Under the pieces are notes generated by a model. That model saw only the letters and a program-made list of their open reading frames with translations, was not told the origin of the DNA and searched no databases. Below are positions 38,501 to 46,629 of a DNA stretch of 64,000 nt, in pieces; within the stretch, counting starts at the first letter, position 1, and each line of letters opens with the position of its first letter. Both the position numbers and the translations under genes were made by a program. Origin of the DNA: CAZLGM01 sp964558875. Lineage in GTDB: Bacteria; Desulfobacterota; Desulfobulbia; Desulfobulbales; Desulfocapsaceae. The stretch covers positions 7,998 through 71,997 of the forward strand of contig CAZLGM010000001.1 in assembly GCA_964558875.1 (NCBI GenBank), read 5' to 3'.

Positions 38501-40763
38501 CGAATTCACCGGCAGGTGAAGGATGGAAACCATTATTCAAAGCAGCAGAGCCTATCCCCAGCGCGTGGGTCATGGTGGGTCCGCCATTGTAAGTCAGGGG
38601 CTGGAGCTGTGGATCAACACCAACTATATTGCCAAGGCCATCGCCACTGTCAACGCTGTTTTCGACCGTATGGCCGCCGGGTGCCTCGATCAGAGAGTGG
38701 TCGACATTCAGGGTTCCTCCCCATCCGCTTTTAAACAGATCATTATCATCCCCGCTTCCCTTGTTGTTGGCAAGGATACTGCTACTTATCGTTGTTGAGC
38801 CACCACCATCCGAATATACACGAACACCGCCTCCCAACCCGTCAGCGTTGTTATCGGAAATAGTGGAGTTATTGATCGAGGTATTACCTGCGAAATCGTT
38901 GGTCCGAATGCCGCCGCCATCAGAAGCGCTATTGCCGGAGAATGTGGAGTTGTTGATTTCGACTGTGGGCGTTTCGGCGTTATTGGTCCAGTTGTGGAAA
39001 TAAACCCCGCCTCCGGATGAAAATGCCGAATTCGCATAAAAGGTCGAGCTGCTGATCCTGGTTATGCCGGAATAATTTGTAGTGGCATTGATGCCACCGC
39101 CTTTATCAGTAGTTGCAGTGTTTCCGGAAAAGGTTGAGTCAGTGATTTCGGTGGTGCCGGAGGAAACAGTAGAGGAAACAATACCACCGCCGGCAACAGC
39201 AGTATTGTCGGAGAATGTCGAATTGCTGATAAGGGTCGTGCCGCCGGATGTATAGGTGTCAAGGGCCCCACCTGTCAAAGTAGCAGTATTGTTTGTGAAA
39301 GTTGTATCGTTGATTGTGTTGGTAATACCGGGCATCGCTGATATGGATGCACCACCACCCCGGTTGGCGGAATTGTTGTCAAATGTTGTATTGTTGATGG
39401 TAACTGTTTTCCAGGAACTGGAATAAAGACCACCGCCGGAACCGGAAGTCGTATTGTTTTGAATGGTTGAGTTGGTAATTGTCAGGTTTTCCTTGCTGAG
39501 AATCGCCCCGCCATGAATGCCTATTCCGGGACTGCCATCGGCATTTCCATTCTGCAGGGTCAAGCCGGAAAGGCTGACGTTTATATTTGAAGAATTCCAA
39601 TCATCAATAAAGAAAATCCGGTCGCTACCACCGCCATCCAGAATAATATTACCAGCGCCATTGATGGTTAAATCATCCTGGATCCACATCGCTACACCCA
39701 CATTAATGGTTTCTCCATCGAGGGAACTGTGAAAGGTGATGGAATCTGCCCCAGGTAGTGCATTGGCATCGAGAATCGCCTGTCTGAGTGATCCTGCACC
39801 GCTGTCAGCTTTAGTGGTAACTTCAAAATTGGCTAAAGCCGAAACGGTTTGGATGGAACCAAGATTCAGACTTTTATGGACCATCCCACTGGCATACTCA
39901 AGCTCCCAGTCACCGCCCGTATCGGTCGAGCCTGTATTATCAACCGAAGCGGCCACATCGGCCTGAGTGAGCCTGGCCAGTTTATCAACAAACGTTTTGC
40001 CGGTATCACTCTCGGCAATCTTACAGCCGTAGAGATTGATATCACCATCTTCAGCAAGGGCTTTGCTCCAGCCCTGAACAAGTTCTTTATTTTTCTCAAG
40101 AGAGGTCGAATCCACCACATCGGTTCCAAGGACAAAATGGCCGTCGCCACCGTGGGAAAAAACATGAACAGCATCAACCTCTTCACGGTCTTCCAGGGTC
40201 TCGCTGATCAGTTCCAGACCGGAGTCGGTTGATTTGACCACAACAACTTCAACCTCTTCCTCTTCCAACGCCTCGATGATCGCTTCTTTATCGGTCAGCG
40301 AGTCGGAGACAAAAGCGATCTGATTTTTCTGTTCCTCTTGTTCACTTTCGCTGGTCAGTTGTTCATCTTTTGATTGGGAATCTGAGTCTGATGGCTCAGT
40401 CTCAGCGGTTGAACTATGTTCGTCAGTAGTCTCACCGGATTCTTCAGAATCGCTTTGAGGGTCTTCGTTGGTCGAATCGTTATCTGTATCAGAAGTGCTG
40501 CTACCGGTTTCGGCAGATTTGAGTGAGGATGAGTCTTTGGAAGAAGTGTCTTTTTTGTCTTCATCGGACGTGTCTTCCGATGAGGAGGCGGGTTTGGATT
40601 CGCCGGCAGCGTCATGCTGTTCTGTTTCTTTCTGTTTCTCAGGTATCGGCTCCGACTCAACGGGAGTTTGTTCGGCATCTGGAGTTGTGTCTCCTGATGT
40701 GTCGTTGTCGCCGGGACCGGCAGCATCAAACAGGATTCTATCTTCCAATGCATAGATAGCCAT
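32580..40763 (-). CDS. Giant DUF4347 beta-helix protein 2, N-terminal part ending at a premature TAG
   Basis: The start is ATG 40761-40763, six bases after AGGAGG (another ATG two codons upstream overlaps that site). The N-terminus is the same 17 residues as in giant protein 1. It is followed by an acidic Ser/Thr/Asp/Glu-rich linker (to about residue 150), a DUF4347 domain (about 150-310) and modules 1-5 of beta-helix repeats. SLREA-type motifs lie near 38350, 37010, 34672 and 32870; module 1 starts with the variant GSLRQAI near 39785. The frame ends at TAG (32580-32582) in the sequence GLRM-stop-NG, where every other module has LQNG or similar, so a CAG Gln codon has probably become TAG. With the stop ignored the gene spans 28974-40763, about 3928 sense codons in six modules. 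A TolC-like gene is next upstream. Confidence 0.87.
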   Translation of the reverse strand: MAIYALEDRILFDAAGPGDNDTSGDTTPDAEQTPVESEPIPEKQKETEQHDAAGESKPASSSEDTSDEDKKDTSSKDSSSLKSAETGSSTSDTDNDSTNEDPQSDSEESGETTDEHSSTAETEPSDSDSQSKDEQLTSESEQEEQKNQIAFVSDSLTDKEAIIEALEEEEVEVVVVKSTDSGLELISETLEDREEVDAVHVFSHGGDGHFVLGTDVVDSTSLEKNKELVQGWSKALAEDGDINLYGCKIAESDTGKTFVDKLARLTQADVAASVDNTGSTDTGGDWELEYASGMVHKSLNLGSIQTVSALANFEVTTKADSGAGSLRQAILDANALPGADSITFHSSLDGETINVGVAMWIQDDLTINGAGNIILDGGGSDRIFFIDDWNSSNINVSLSGLTLQNGNADGSPGIGIHGGAILSKENLTITNSTIQNNTTSGSGGGLYSSSWKTVTINNTTFDNNSANRGGGASISAMPGITNTINDTTFTNNTATLTGGALDTYTSGGTTLISNSTFSDNTAVAGGGIVSSTVSSGTTEITDSTFSGNTATTDKGGGINATTNYSGITRISSSTFYANSAFSSGGGVYFHNWTNNAETPTVEINNSTFSGNSASDGGGIRTNDFAGNTSINNSTISDNNADGLGGGVRVYSDGGGSTTISSSILANNKGSGDDNDLFKSGWGGTLNVDHSLIEAPGGHTVENSVDSGDGLGNIVGVDPQLQPLTYNGGPTMTHALGIGSAALNNGFHPSPAGEFDQRGAGYDRNVAGVDMGAYEDQSPILVVDSLVDELDTDYTPGDFSLREAITLANSDARVDNIWFADDLNDAADGAPGGKNFIGNSGTIDMDMGQFGITDDLFIDGAGNITLDGGYDEFVPGSGSRIFYIDSADNDSAITINGLTLQNGHSGAAAGGAVFSRIEGTDHLTISNSTISGNSAGSYGGAVFALTSGTADTEINYSTISGNKTSGNNADGGGVHARTSGTGNIKIANSTISGNSTSGDNNSGGGLYAWTFGSGTTEITYSTISGNKTSAHNADAGGAWPKTGGGTTEITYSTISGNKTSGVDADGGGIYTLTYASGTTLIENSTISGNDTSGNNADGGGVYADTHGGFMIISSTIIGDNSVQGTGSIGHDLLRQPGGGFFIVFHTLIETQGGGDHTVANGVSGNIVGYDPQLGPLADNGGPTLTHALGNDSPAINGGANPWGLINDQRGDGFARVQGTIDMGAIEYFHAVDTLVDEKDTDYSWGDYSLREAIDRAQEGELITFADQLNDLSGGPWPTSGTIGMIHADGEFKIDQNLSIDGDGRITIDGGYDGADPGTGVRIFNINDPGPGPLLEVTLSGLTLQNGNAAGDVGGAIFSTESLKVVNCTITGSTALSGGGIFSDNEDGTIEILGSTISKNSTATFTGVGGGLALSTDVGGTIDISNSIISGNSTRGTSSYGGGVFITADNSSYAFISNSTFSGNYTMGDIAHGGGLFIETDNSKAIISNSTFSTNDTAGMNAYGGGLCIVTSEYSTTKITSSTVSGNETTGSGGHGGGLYTRTWKGSELEISNSLISGNTTTKNAGYGGDLFAWTRRDSTTTISHTTISDNSTEGNSSHGGGLFSKAFQSYPGGILEITIANSTITGNSTAGDDSHGGGMYLRTSDGAATTISNSIITGNSTAGDDSHGGGVWARAASSSSEYGIGILTIENSTISENRAAGDGGGVFLNSFAKGDDYSIVTINNSTISDNRAGSYGGGLFVYNEASEPGLLNQGSIVDINRTTISGNHAGYSGGGIFSRALAGTTTIYQSTLSENTAFAQGGGVFAITAASPTPPGGPPPGTHILSGTTAISNSTISGNRADYFGGGVYLNTSSGSAEIANSTIAENVGGYYGGGLFVTTSGGTTDMISTIIANNRAGILGNDLLEAGGVFNVEYSLIKTMDGHLVDNNQGTGTGGTDQNNIIDEDFMLDSLADNGGPTLTHALLAGSLAYNAGANPNTLQYDQRGPNYQREKDGQADIGAIEYFRTHVVDSLVDELDGDYGVGDYTLREAIFNADYGDKIIFAGNLNNADDGAPGGKNWIGNTGTINMDNALGQFEIDKNLIIDGDGRIGIDARWSSRIFLIDDGNSAPGTPDIDVHLAGMTLQNGVAAGPGGAIYSKESLTISDCTITGNRTTGDQAYGGGVSAYTIYGNITIENSTISNNSTAGYEATGGGLSLGTEYGTITIKNSTISNNSTAGDYGYGGGVFVASYHGTISISDLTVSDNSTGGLYAHGGGLYIESYYGRTTVSNATITGNSTADVYSFGGGLMVYSDVGTVTIDNSTISDNSTTGDYAHGGGLIAFTDDNIVSINNSTISNNSTAGSYAAGGGALVISADGIATISNTTIADNTTTGNYSFGGGLTAVVGSGTLTVENATVSGNSTGGDKASGGGIWMNNYGGVAKVSNATISGNSTAGDSAHGGGLYARTYDDGITSIENSTIAHNSTTGADSDGGGAALDGEGSATSIKSTIIGNNSATGTGNDLADLGAGNPLSVEYSLIQTADGHQVDNDPSTGSGDFDRNNIIGQDPLLDVLADNGGPTLTHALLAGSPASNSGSNPSGLGFDQRGPNYQRTQGVQTDMGAFEGTAWIVDNLVDEAANEGDHGHGDFSLREAIGQAMAGDKIMFADDLNDAPDGAPGGKNFIGDTGTINLTLGELAITGHLIIEGEGRITIDGGYDGVDPGSGSRIFNIDDSDNSFNSDVRLSGLRM

Positions 40764-41301
40764 AACCATCCTCCTGAAAGCAAACCTGGAGTTCTTTATT
40801 AGCGGATTTTCAGCCCTACTATTTAAAACGAGGTGTAACTGCTACTCCGTCCTAATGCCCTGTAATGACAGCCAGACATACCTGCAGTCAATGTACAACA
40901 AACCGTCTGTAAATGCGAGGAATACAACGAAAAAACAGTTTCAGATGATCCTACTGTAGATCTGATTCCATCATGGAGACAGCAATGATCTGTGTTGCTA
41001 GGTGGGCGGCGCGGCAATCCACAGGATCATTGCGCTCGTTTAGCTTCCTCGCGACGACTTAATACCTTTCTGACATTGCTGGGAGTAACACGACGAAGCA
41101 GGTTAACCAACACTCCAATCTCCTTAAATAAATGCTTCGGTGAAAGAAAATGGAGATCGCCACCGCCGTTATCTCTTCCTCGCGATAACAGAGTTGCTTT
41201 TTTGTCATAACGAGAGTCTTCCCCGGCAACACAAACAATTGCTGCTGTTTTCGGTCTCGCAATGATGAAAGGTACTTATTTACAATAACAACAATCACCC
41301 A
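40764..41301. other. Intergenic region upstream of giant gene 2
   Basis: It holds the ribosome site AGGAGG of giant gene 2, a leader similar to that of giant gene 1 (about 40811-40830), and a divergent copy of the dispersed repeat family near 41004-41060 (CGGCAATCCACAGGATCATT). A 79-codon open frame at 41059-41298 has no recognisable content. Confidence 0.5.
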
Positions 41302-42957
41302 TTACTCATTATCCAGGCGGATGAAAGAGGCTGCTACGCTGGCCTGCCCCACACTGCTTTCGGTGCCGGGGGCTGAAGGATGATTAAGCTCAACATCTAC
41401 GGTTTCTGCAGCAGTTTCTGTTGTTTCATCCAGATGAATCCCCAGAAGGCTGTCGTCCTCTACATCATCTAGATTGTCTTCGGCATCGGATTTGGTAATC
41501 GGCTCCGGTTCTGGTGGAGAAACTTGTTGTTCACGTTCAAAATTTCTTTTGCCTATGGCATTAAGCAGCCGATGGTAAGCAAGATAGTAATTGGCAAGTG
41601 AGGTGGTGCGCCCAATAGCCGCATCCGCAGTTTCCATCTTTGCCCTTCGGCTTTGTAGAGGGTTGATCGAGCCACCGTCTTTTTCATGTTGTTCTGTTGT
41701 TGACTGGTACTCTTTCTGGGTTAAGTATATTTGATTGCTGATCTCATATCGCCGCTTTACCTCCTGGAGGTTGGCATGAGCGATGCGAACTTCGGCGAGA
41801 ATACCGATAGAAAGAGCCACGCTCTGCAACTCTGTCTTTTCCTGTTCCAGTTTGTCGCCCCGATACTCGAAATATCGGCCGGGAATATTCAACAGGTCAA
41901 ATGCTGCCTTGACACCGACCTGCCACCAGCTCTGGTTGTATAAATATACATTGGATGAGTCCGTGAAGTCGGCAAAGAGCTTGACGTTGGGAAACATCTT
42001 AAGAAGCGCCTTTTTGGCTTCCACATGGGCAATATGCCCTTTGACGTCCAACTCACTCAACTCCGGGCGATATTCAAGGGCCAGTTGCTCCAGCTCTTCA
42101 ATAGGCGGGACGGTTGTTTCATTGAGTTTATCCAGAAAGCTGGTATCAACTTCTATATTGCCGACGGGATAGTAGCCGAGCAGAGCACTGAGGTGGATTT
42201 TGGAATTTTCATAATTACGGCGGTAATCTGTTAATTTCCGTTTGAGTTTGAGAAAAACGATTTTTTCTCTCAACATTTTCAGCGGCGAAAAGAAACCCTT
42301 TTCCGAGGCACCCTTTAAGGCCGTTTCGGTCTCCTTGCTGAGATCAATCATTGCTTCGGTATCTTTCATGGCATATTGAGCTGCCGCCACTTTCAGATAC
42401 GCTTTGACCACATCGAGAGTCAGATTCTGAGCGGCTCGATTCTGCTGCAACCTGACGATAACACCTTTATCCTTATGTTGTATGGAGCTGTAATAGGAAA
42501 GGCCGAAATCGAGAAACGAAAAGAGCAGTTTAAATTGAAACTGGGACTCGTTAACTTCACTGGAGCGGCTGGGTTCCAGACTTTCTTCCCCTGACTCAAT
42601 GGATATGGAAGTTGAGCCGGGATCATTATCTCTGGTAGAATAGCCGCCGCTCAGATCCATGGACGGCAGCATGCCCAGCATGGCGGCTGTTGCCTGTTCT
42701 TCGGCAATGGCTTTCTGCAGATCTTTGACCCGGATATCGAGATTATTTTCCAGGGCAAGCTCAATAGCTTTCAGCAGGGTCAGAGGAGGTGTGCCGGTAT
42801 AGACCTGCTTCTTGATGGTCTCATAATGATCCTTGGCATTGTCGATCCTGAGCTGCCTGTAATCCGGCTGACTGGCGCAGGACGAGATCAGGATAAAGAT
42901 AAATAAAGCCGTTCCGCACTTCATAACAGAAGTTTTCCAAAGGGATCGATATGCCAT
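41302..42957 (-). CDS. TolC-like outer-membrane efflux lipoprotein
   Basis: It starts at ATG 42957 after AGGAGG. A lipobox (FILISSC, Cys about residue 27) marks a lipoprotein. The 551 residues carry the OEP-type double repeat of long helices (LTLLKAIELALENNLDIRVK for the first, VKAAFDLLNIPGRYFEYRGD before the second), as in TolC/CusC channels. The C-terminal 90 residues are an acidic extension beyond the usual family length. It would form the trimeric outer-membrane duct for the adaptors encoded at 9984-12164. It lies 538 bp upstream of the giant genes and on the same strand, a strong hint that those proteins are its cargo. Promoter not located. Confidence 0.87.
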   Translation of the reverse strand: MAYRSLWKTSVMKCGTALFIFILISSCASQPDYRQLRIDNAKDHYETIKKQVYTGTPPLTLLKAIELALENNLDIRVKDLQKAIAEEQATAAMLGMLPSMDLSGGYSTRDNDPGSTSISIESGEESLEPSRSSEVNESQFQFKLLFSFLDFGLSYYSSIQHKDKGVIVRLQQNRAAQNLTLDVVKAYLKVAAAQYAMKDTEAMIDLSKETETALKGASEKGFFSPLKMLREKIVFLKLKRKLTDYRRNYENSKIHLSALLGYYPVGNIEVDTSFLDKLNETTVPPIEELEQLALEYRPELSELDVKGHIAHVEAKKALLKMFPNVKLFADFTDSSNVYLYNQSWWQVGVKAAFDLLNIPGRYFEYRGDKLEQEKTELQSVALSIGILAEVRIAHANLQEVKRRYEISNQIYLTQKEYQSTTEQHEKDGGSINPLQSRRAKMETADAAIGRTTSLANYYLAYHRLLNAIGKRNFEREQQVSPPEPEPITKSDAEDNLDDVEDDSLLGIHLDETTETAAETVDVELNHPSAPGTESSVGQASVAASFIRLDNE

Positions 42958-43011
42958 ACTGCAACCTCCTGTAATTGTCAGGATACGTGGTGAAAAGAAA
43001 TTTGTTTCAAC

Positions 43012-43128
43012 CTAATGGAGTTCCAGATTGAAGTCAACTTTTATAGGGGATGTGCTTGTCTTTACGGTTGCTTTTTCACCGGCAAGCACAATAACCATAT
43101 CGTGGTCATAATGCCTGGATGGGAACAT
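43012..43128 (-). CDS. Possible 38-residue peptide
   Basis: A short frame (MFPSRHYDHDMVIVLAGEKA at its start) has AAGGAG ten bases before its ATG and lies between the TIGR03032 gene and the TolC-like gene on the same strand. It has no recognisable domain. It may be a real small gene, or a chance frame in a leader. Confidence 0.3.
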   Translation of the reverse strand: MFPSRHYDHDMVIVLAGEKATVKTSTSPIKVDFNLELH

Positions 43129-43169
43129 GTCGGTTTAGCTCCTTGTTAAACTGAAACAAAGTACCATCA

Positions 43170-44645
43170 CTATGAGTTGTCTTTCAGTTGGGATTTGGCG
43201 ATGTTCAGGTTGCTGGCTGCCTGCTCATAGTCTGGCCGGATTTTCAAAGCCTGTTCATAATGGGAAACGGCCTCACCAATGTTGCCTTTTTTAAAATAAA
43301 CAAAGCCCAGACTGTTATGGGCCTCGGCATAACCGGATTCGGCTTCGATCACCTTTTTAAGCTCTTCAATAGCCGCGTCAAACTGCTTGATGTCCCCCAG
43401 GGCGACACCGAGGTTAAATCGGGCAGGAAGAAAATCCGGCTGAATGTCCAAACATTTCCGGTAGCAGTTTATGGCTTCATTGGTGTTTTTTTCATTATAA
43501 AAATCATTGCCTTTGGTCAGCCAGGGTTGGGCCAGTTCCAGGTCGTCAGTGTGATGGACAACATCCCGCATCGCCTCATCAGGAAGAGTATAGGATGAAC
43601 GGATCAGATTATCATTCCAGTCGAGAATAGCAGGAAAACGGATACCAGCAAGGATGTTGACGGCAAAGATCTCTTCGACACCCGTTTCAAAACGCAGAAA
43701 AGCGACGATCTCACCGCTGGTGATATCAACGACATATACGCCGCAGGTTCTCTCAGGTATTTCTTTGGTAAGTGGAATGCCTGAAAAGACAGCTGTTTCC
43801 CGAACTTTTGAGAGACCAATGAATGCGAGATTGCCAAGGAAATCAAGACCCCGGGTAAAACCGGGCAGGGTGGCAACGGTAATGGACTCTTTTTTATCGG
43901 GATCATAAACGTTCAAACCACCGGTACCTGACTCCAGAAACCAGAGACGGTCCTGATACCAGCGGGGAGAATGGGGCATGGAAAGTCCATCCAGAATGAT
44001 TTCGTTGGAATCGATATCCATCAGGATCCCACCATCCGCCTTCTTCTGCCGCCAGCCGGAAGCCACGTCGGTGGTACCAAGAGCAGTTACATACCTGGGC
44101 TTCCCATCCCGCAGACCAAGGCCGTTGAGATGACAGCGGTCGCGCATATCATAGCCGGTGATAAAGGGAGGCCGCCAGCGGGGAACAAAGCTGTTCTGAC
44201 CGTCCATGGTACAGAGGCAGGAAAACCGGGTATTGATAAACCACAATTCATCATCAGCCCAGGTCATTTCATGAATATCAATATCGCCGGTGACATGAAT
44301 CTTGTAGGGCAGAAAGCAGCCGTCATGGGGTACGGTGGACTCGATTTTTGATCCCACCTCGGGAGTGTTGCGCAGAATCCAGATGGCCGATTCGGCTCCA
44401 ACAGCGATCTTACTGTTGTCAGCGGCAACACCCATTGGCTTGCGAAAATTAATGAAGTGGCTGTTGACACTCTCTTGTTCATTACGGACAATGACCAGTT
44501 TGCCGGCCTGATAGGTCGAGACCAGAAAACACGATTGGGACTGTTCCAGAATCTGCTTGAGGCTGTCGGTATGGACAATCTTCAGTTCTTCGGATGCTTG
44601 GCCTGCCGGTGCCGGTTGTGAGCCATTGTTGTTTGTTTGTGCCAT
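43170..44645 (-). CDS. TIGR03032/DUF4915 family protein with C-terminal TPR repeats
   Basis: Residues about 20-350 match the TIGR03032 family: FLVSTYQAGKLVIVR, GVAADNSKIAVGAESAIWIL, HEMTWADDELWFINTRFSCL, CHLNGLGLRDGKPRYVTALG and MPHSPRWYQDRLWFLESGTG. The regular blade-like repeats suggest a beta-propeller; the biochemical role of the family is not known. Residues about 370-491 contain three TPR repeats (ARFNLGVALGDIKQFDAAIE, AHNSLGFVYFKKGNIGEAVS), a protein-binding module. There is no signal peptide, so it should be cytoplasmic. It lies upstream of the TolC-like and giant genes on the same strand and may help handle or modify the giant proteins before export; this is inference from context. 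Confidence 0.85.
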   Translation of the reverse strand: MAQTNNNGSQPAPAGQASEELKIVHTDSLKQILEQSQSCFLVSTYQAGKLVIVRNEQESVNSHFINFRKPMGVAADNSKIAVGAESAIWILRNTPEVGSKIESTVPHDGCFLPYKIHVTGDIDIHEMTWADDELWFINTRFSCLCTMDGQNSFVPRWRPPFITGYDMRDRCHLNGLGLRDGKPRYVTALGTTDVASGWRQKKADGGILMDIDSNEIILDGLSMPHSPRWYQDRLWFLESGTGGLNVYDPDKKESITVATLPGFTRGLDFLGNLAFIGLSKVRETAVFSGIPLTKEIPERTCGVYVVDITSGEIVAFLRFETGVEEIFAVNILAGIRFPAILDWNDNLIRSSYTLPDEAMRDVVHHTDDLELAQPWLTKGNDFYNEKNTNEAINCYRKCLDIQPDFLPARFNLGVALGDIKQFDAAIEELKKVIEAESGYAEAHNSLGFVYFKKGNIGEAVSHYEQALKIRPDYEQAASNLNIAKSQLKDNS

Positions 44646-44812
44646 GGAAAGACCTGTGGAAGAGAGAGCAATGTAACAGATAGACGGCCTGGAAGGCTTT
44701 CAGTCTGTTTTGTTCAGTGGTTATAGCCGACAAATCATACGTAAAATAATAGCCAACAATATACCTGTTCAAACAGTGATGGCAACTGGAATCAAAACGG
44801 CTTTGCTATAAG

Positions 44813-45028
44813 CCTGAATCCGTGAGCATTCGATAGTGCCGTAGCTTTGCTTGATTTAACCGTCCGATTATAGTGCGCTATATCGCGCGGTTAAATCAAG
44901 CAAAGATGCAGCGCTAGCGGATGCCCCGAGGGGCGGAAGAGTACTTTGGTTCAAATGTATAATCCAATAATTTCATGTAATATTAAAATTTTATCAAAAA
45001 AAATAACATCCTCCGTCACGGATTCAGG
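44813..45028. mobile_element. 216-bp MITE-like element with terminal inverted repeats
   Basis: Its ends are CCTGAATCCGTGA (44813-44825) and TCACGGATTCAGG (45016-45028), a perfect 13-bp inverted repeat. Inside is a hairpin with 18-bp perfect arms (44845-44862 and 44888-44905, CTTTGCTTGATTTAACCG), extended by weaker pairing. It has no coding frame. The end sequence recurs at 7687-7704, and the inner hairpin has a relative at 9893-9939. It lies between the divergent TIGR03032 and glrK genes. Confidence 0.6.
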
Positions 45029-45171
45029 ACGAGCTGTTCCTTGACAGGGAGCGCCAGAGTATATTTAACTGCGTATTGGTATAGAAATTGCCAGTGTTTT
45101 GATGAGTATGGTTGTCATCGTTTTGTGTGAGGCTAAACAGAAAAATATTTTCCATTTTTCAGGAACGTTTC

Positions 45172-46629
45172 ATGATACTCCCCCGTCCACGCACTTTTCT
45201 TAATCTTGTCGTTGTTGGATTTGTGTTGGTTTCCCTGCCGCTGACCGTTGGCCTCTTTTCCACGTTTTCCTATCTTGATAAACTGTCGGCAAGAAGTGTA
45301 CTGATTGTTGAATCGACTAAGGGCGGGGTGAAAAATTCCAACGATCTTTCATCGATTTTACGAAACATTGAGCGGCATATCAGGTTATATGAGATCGTTT
45401 CCGCAGACGAGCAGTTGCAGACCGCTGTCAACTATCACAATGAGTCGACCGATCTGGTGGAAAAGCTGCTCGGACTCCCGGTTGCAGGTGAACTGAGAAA
45501 AGAGCTGGTTGAACTCAAAAGCCAACAGGAAGCATTTGGCCGTCAACTGATTTTGCTAAAAAATGAAGACAAAAAAAAAGCGGTTCCGCTGGAGTCGCTG
45601 CTGAGCCAGCTTCACAATATTCGTGATCGGGCGACAGGTATTGGAACCGGTGTCACCGGTTGGGTTGAGGAGGAGGTCGGTCGATTGACCGAGCTTGTTC
45701 AAAAGGCGGAGAGAACCCTCACCAATCAGACCATAGGTTTCATTCTGTTGACCATCCTGATGATTTTCGGTTTTGCTGTTCTTATTTCATGGCCGATCAG
45801 ACAGCTCAATAAAAGCGTTGAGCGTTTGGGAGCCGGGGACTTCACTACGCCGGTTTTCGTGGTTGGTCCCAAGGATATTGAGCTGGTCGGCAAGAAGCTC
45901 GAGTGGCTGAGAAACAGGCTGGCCTATCTTGAGCAGGAAAAAACAAGATTTCTGGCGCATGTGTCCCATGAATTGAAAACTCCATTGGCCTCCATACGTG
46001 AAGGGGCATCACTTCTGAGCGAGGAAGTGGTCGGCAATCTTGATGAAAATCAGCGGCAGGTAGCAGCCATTCTTGTTAATAACTCGATCAAGCTGCAGCA
46101 GCTTATTGATAATATGCTGAAAATCAATATGGCCAAGGTTGGTAGAAAGGAGGTGCAGCAGGAAATGGTTCCTCTGCACCAGGTTATAGAAATGGTTGCC
46201 GAAGAGCAGACCAACAAGGTTCTCAGTAAAAAATTGAAACTCGAACTTGAACTGACAGATGTGCTGATTCTAGGGAATAAAAAGGAGCTGGAGGACTTGT
46301 TTGAAAACCTGTTTTCCAATGCGGTTAAGTTTTCTCCGGTTGGCGGGATTATCAGTTGCGCGATGAAACTGTCAGATAAACAGATACATATCCTGGTCAG
46401 TGATGAAGGCCCGGGAATCCCGGAGTCGGAACAGGAAAAAATATTCTCCGCCTATCATCGAATCGAAGATAAAGTTCATGGACAGGAGGAAGGCAGCGGC
46501 CTGGGCCTTGCCATTGTCAGGGAATATGTGAAAAATCATTGCGGCAGTGTGGAGGTTGTGCAAAATAAAAAGGCAGGAACATCGTTTCTGGTTGTCCTGC
46601 CATTGGACCGGGAGGAAGAGGAGGTATGA
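45172..46629 (+). CDS. glrK: Sensor histidine kinase, GlrK (QseE)-like
   Basis: I chose ATG 45172, which has AGGA eight bases upstream and gives an N-terminal membrane helix (LNLVVVGFVLVSLPLTVGLF). The 485-residue protein has a periplasmic helical sensor (about 35-185), a second membrane helix (TIGFILLTILMIFGFAVLIS), HAMP, HisKA with His in FLAHVSHELKTPLAS, and an ATPase domain with N box NLFSNAVKFSP, G1 DEGPGIP and G2 GSGLGLAIV. The order kinase, small lipoprotein, sigma54 regulator is that of the enterobacterial glrK-qseG-glrR operon, an envelope-stress and cell-envelope precursor sensing system. The stop codon overlaps the start of the lipoprotein gene (ATGA). A TTGACA at 45041-45046 could be its -35 box. 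Confidence 0.8.
   Translation: MILPRPRTFLNLVVVGFVLVSLPLTVGLFSTFSYLDKLSARSVLIVESTKGGVKNSNDLSSILRNIERHIRLYEIVSADEQLQTAVNYHNESTDLVEKLLGLPVAGELRKELVELKSQQEAFGRQLILLKNEDKKKAVPLESLLSQLHNIRDRATGIGTGVTGWVEEEVGRLTELVQKAERTLTNQTIGFILLTILMIFGFAVLISWPIRQLNKSVERLGAGDFTTPVFVVGPKDIELVGKKLEWLRNRLAYLEQEKTRFLAHVSHELKTPLASIREGASLLSEEVVGNLDENQRQVAAILVNNSIKLQQLIDNMLKINMAKVGRKEVQQEMVPLHQVIEMVAEEQTNKVLSKKLKLELELTDVLILGNKKELEDLFENLFSNAVKFSPVGGIISCAMKLSDKQIHILVSDEGPGIPESEQEKIFSAYHRIEDKVHGQEEGSGLGLAIVREYVKNHCGSVEVVQNKKAGTSFLVVLPLDREEEEV

Noticed and set aside
13083..40763. Regularly spaced similar sequences that could be taken for CRISPR arrays or non-coding satellite DNA
   Set aside because: They translate as degenerate beta-helix turns in one long frame, and the unit lengths and sequences vary as in protein repeats.
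41059..41298. 79-codon minus-strand frame upstream of giant gene 2
   Set aside because: It overlaps a dispersed repeat copy, has no ribosome site and no recognisable composition.
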